This document shows, piece by piece, positions 63,401 to 64,000 of a DNA stretch of 64,000 bases. Source of the DNA: Lentimicrobiaceae bacterium (GTDB lineage: Bacteria > Bacteroidota > Bacteroidia > Bacteroidales > Lentimicrobiaceae); contig JACJXH010000004.1 of NCBI GenBank assembly GCA_020636745.1, positions 124,001 through 188,000 of the forward strand, given 5' to 3'. Under the pieces are notes generated by a model. That model had not been told where the DNA came from and made no database searches. It saw only the letters and a list, made by a program, of their open reading frames with translations. Numbering within the stretch: the stretch's first letter is position 1; each line of letters opens with the position of its first letter. The position numbers and the translations under genes were made by a program.

Positions 63401-64000
63401 TCTTTGCTGATATACATAACACCGGGCGAAATAAAGCCATGCCTGATGAGCAGTTTCTCAAAATGAGAAATATGGAAATCATTGTCAGTTCTGAAAATCT
63501 CTTTCCCCAGGGTAAGAATACAATCGAGAACAGTGCCCTGATTACTTTCTTTCAGGTCGCCAAAGAGCCTGAAAATATTGTCGAGAAATCCGAAAACCTC
63601 ATCACTGGTGAGTTCATTTTTTATATTTCTCAGCAAATTATTAAAATCGCGGAGCAGCAGCTCTTTTTGATTTTGCATAGCTTCGAGGTGAAGCAGATAG
63701 AGCAGGTAAAAGAACTTTTCATGAAAGCGTTCGAAACCGTGATGCAGCTGCCTTACATGCAGCGAAATATCATTATATCCGGGAATGGCCAGCAAGTCAT
63801 CCCAGGTTTTAGCTTCCTCAGCCTTTGATATCAAATCGTTAAACCAATCATTGTTGATTTCACCAAATTTGTCGCGGCTTTTGGCACTAAACAACTTCTT
63901 GCGTTCGGCCAGCCATTCATCAACTCTGGTGCTTGAATTCCAATAGGCCGAAGTGGCGATAAGTGTTTTGCGGGCCAGTTCAAATGCAGGCGCGCCGGTA
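60415..64000 (-). CDS. PEP/pyruvate-binding, PEP-synthase-like protein (partial, N-terminus beyond window)
   Basis: The frame is open from the stop at 60415 to the right edge of the window; the TTG near 63894 is not the start, since coding sequence (ARKTLIATSAYWNSSTR ... DEWLAERKKLF) continues upstream. At least 1195 residues. A helical N-terminal region of ~650 residues of unknown type precedes a PPDK/PEP-synthase ATP-grasp domain (GSKAYFLKKLFLLGFPIPPG, LMLSVRSGTAISMPGAMNT, GTGVLFTHAPD). The C-terminal phosphohistidine domain has ITARGGATSHAAVTAV with its His. The PEP/pyruvate-binding TIM barrel expected at the C-terminus is absent. It may transfer phosphate through the His to another protein or a non-pyruvate substrate. 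Confidence 0.8.
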   Translation of the reverse strand, partial: TGAPAFELARKTLIATSAYWNSSTRVDEWLAERKKLFSAKSRDKFGEINNDWFNDLISKAEEAKTWDDLLAIPGYNDISLHVRQLHHGFERFHEKFFYLLYLLHLEAMQNQKELLLRDFNNLLRNIKNELTSDEVFGFLDNIFRLFGDLKESNQGTVLDCILTLGKEIFRTDNDFHISHFEKLLIRHGFISPGVMYISKDWQLAVNEYHIKNVRVWMELIEYSPLTFRDLLSALIIHLRLGGVFVSDTDLFQRDVTALLNSDIRPIFKHIKQLARIFPVYFNEIGAEGELREVTTAMDELSHRNDRLIHFLRKQVHTESNNTHIELTGNIMRYWYDGNSDLLDKKLPEDVKLSMSLDSMWFTGINALMIELCQATHSGPEDLMNIPSDKLRKQLDALNSDNTLDKQRLYYIFRLMELLREKYSFNTVNLGMLLRKFSFFNQTDIDGLLGVLERNNPDRSLRQVFNFMRRLNTIIMNDEKTEGWEDIYHKRHIAIGIPSMYGKYREPKFEALGLIFRLEKVAAGLMEQLISSINLDYITAKTLRRIYLVLELFREGLELDGISDQGYNSNLKMFRFSLNSASFSVGQYINILQFMLSSVREIISKYFLRNYDRQLKVVIPQLFPDEMKSDGVGGKQFLVRKSEQFYREMLSSAFMVQQLDGFITRILGSFRQMVDDYPEDTIRSIMSYNTDLVISSLYRETPEMDNQIFLGSKAYFLKKLFLLGFPIPPGFVITTEVFRRREAILQNPYIDKELDQMINRQVAGLEKLTGQQFGNPANPLMLSVRSGTAISMPGAMNTYLNVGLNDDIVEALSRQPNFGWTSWDCYRRFLQSWGMAYGVSRDEFDQVMIDFKIRYGISQKIDFKPAQMREIAFAYKEILQRHSIHFKAEPYEQLKQVISNVLQSWSSERAQVYRDYLQIADEWGTAVIVQKMVLGNLHRTSGTGVLFTHAPDLEQPGIHLYGDFTLCSQGEDIVAGLVHPWPVAERQRKKMFGDKGVSLQSAFPEIYNRLRQIAEDLTETHGFSHQEIEFTFESEDPEDLFILQTRDQEIKKPDMTYVFTSKVSDMKLLGRGIGLGKGVMNGILAFDMDDLKKFETLPDNKILIRPDTVPDDIGMIFTCNGLITARGGATSHAAVTAVRLDKTCVVNCTELVVNEKDKTCSINGHILRSGDKIAIDGNLGNFYMGNYPVKLAEIM

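Noticed and set aside
63834..63894. Start of the PEP-synthase-like gene at a TTG near 63894
   Set aside because: The same frame stays open and protein-like to the window edge, so the gene starts outside the window.

Overview
The window reads as chromosomal DNA of a member of the Bacteroidota, most likely Bacteroidales or a close relative. Several signals agree on this. Promoters have the phylum's own form, a TTG element about 19 bases before TAnnTTTG. Secreted proteins end in type IX secretion (T9SS) sorting domains. Shine-Dalgarno motifs are scarce. L36, S14 and S4 are zinc-less forms, and DUF4290, DUF5020, a MurA with Asp in place of the active-site Cys, LytTR/LytS pairs and a BtuB-like receptor with an extended leader are all present. 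Both ends are cut: a UbiA-family prenyltransferase runs off the left edge and a PEP-synthase-like protein runs off the right.

Layout. 1-4400 (minus): a DUF2520 oxidoreductase-like protein, a KdsC-type HAD phosphatase, the UbiA prenyltransferase and a large CcmF-type haem lyase. 4500-6660: a YghO-like acyltransferase convergent with a small T9SS cargo protein. 7025-26750 (minus): enolase, then the fused str-S10-spc-alpha ribosomal supercluster from rpsL to rplQ, including fusA, secY, map, infA and rpoA, and the small rpmD and rpmJ genes. Upstream of rpsL lies a promoter-driven, hairpin-rich region that looks like a structured non-coding RNA.

27500-31960 is an accessory island. It holds two T9SS-exported paralogues whose last ~180 codons are nearly identical in DNA while the rest has diverged, a decapitated remnant of a third T9SS gene, and several copies of a ~155-base unit that includes the last codons of the genes. 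31957-34957 (minus): a LiaF-like/LytS/LytR regulatory operon and a small orphan gene. 35143-45558 (plus): UvrD-type helicase, DUF4290, murA, grpE, dnaJ, an ABC exporter pair and an NtrC-like regulator without a DNA-binding domain. It converges on a 1190-residue hybrid sensor kinase, also without one. 49233-49601 is the tmRNA gene.

49700-64000: a methyltransferase, a DUF5020 outer-membrane protein, a DUF3820 pair, a glycan operon (GH13 lipoprotein, GH125 mannosidase, exported isochorismatase-like hydrolase), a BtuB-like TonB-dependent receptor, a divergent GAPDH and the PEP-synthase-like protein. Most of the window is housekeeping. The least explained parts are the RNA upstream of rpsL, the mosaic T9SS island, the two-component proteins at 44.4-49.1 kb and the two unusual central-carbon enzymes at the right end. 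I did not find a clearly new multi-gene system. All identifications are by reading motifs and gene order, with no database search.
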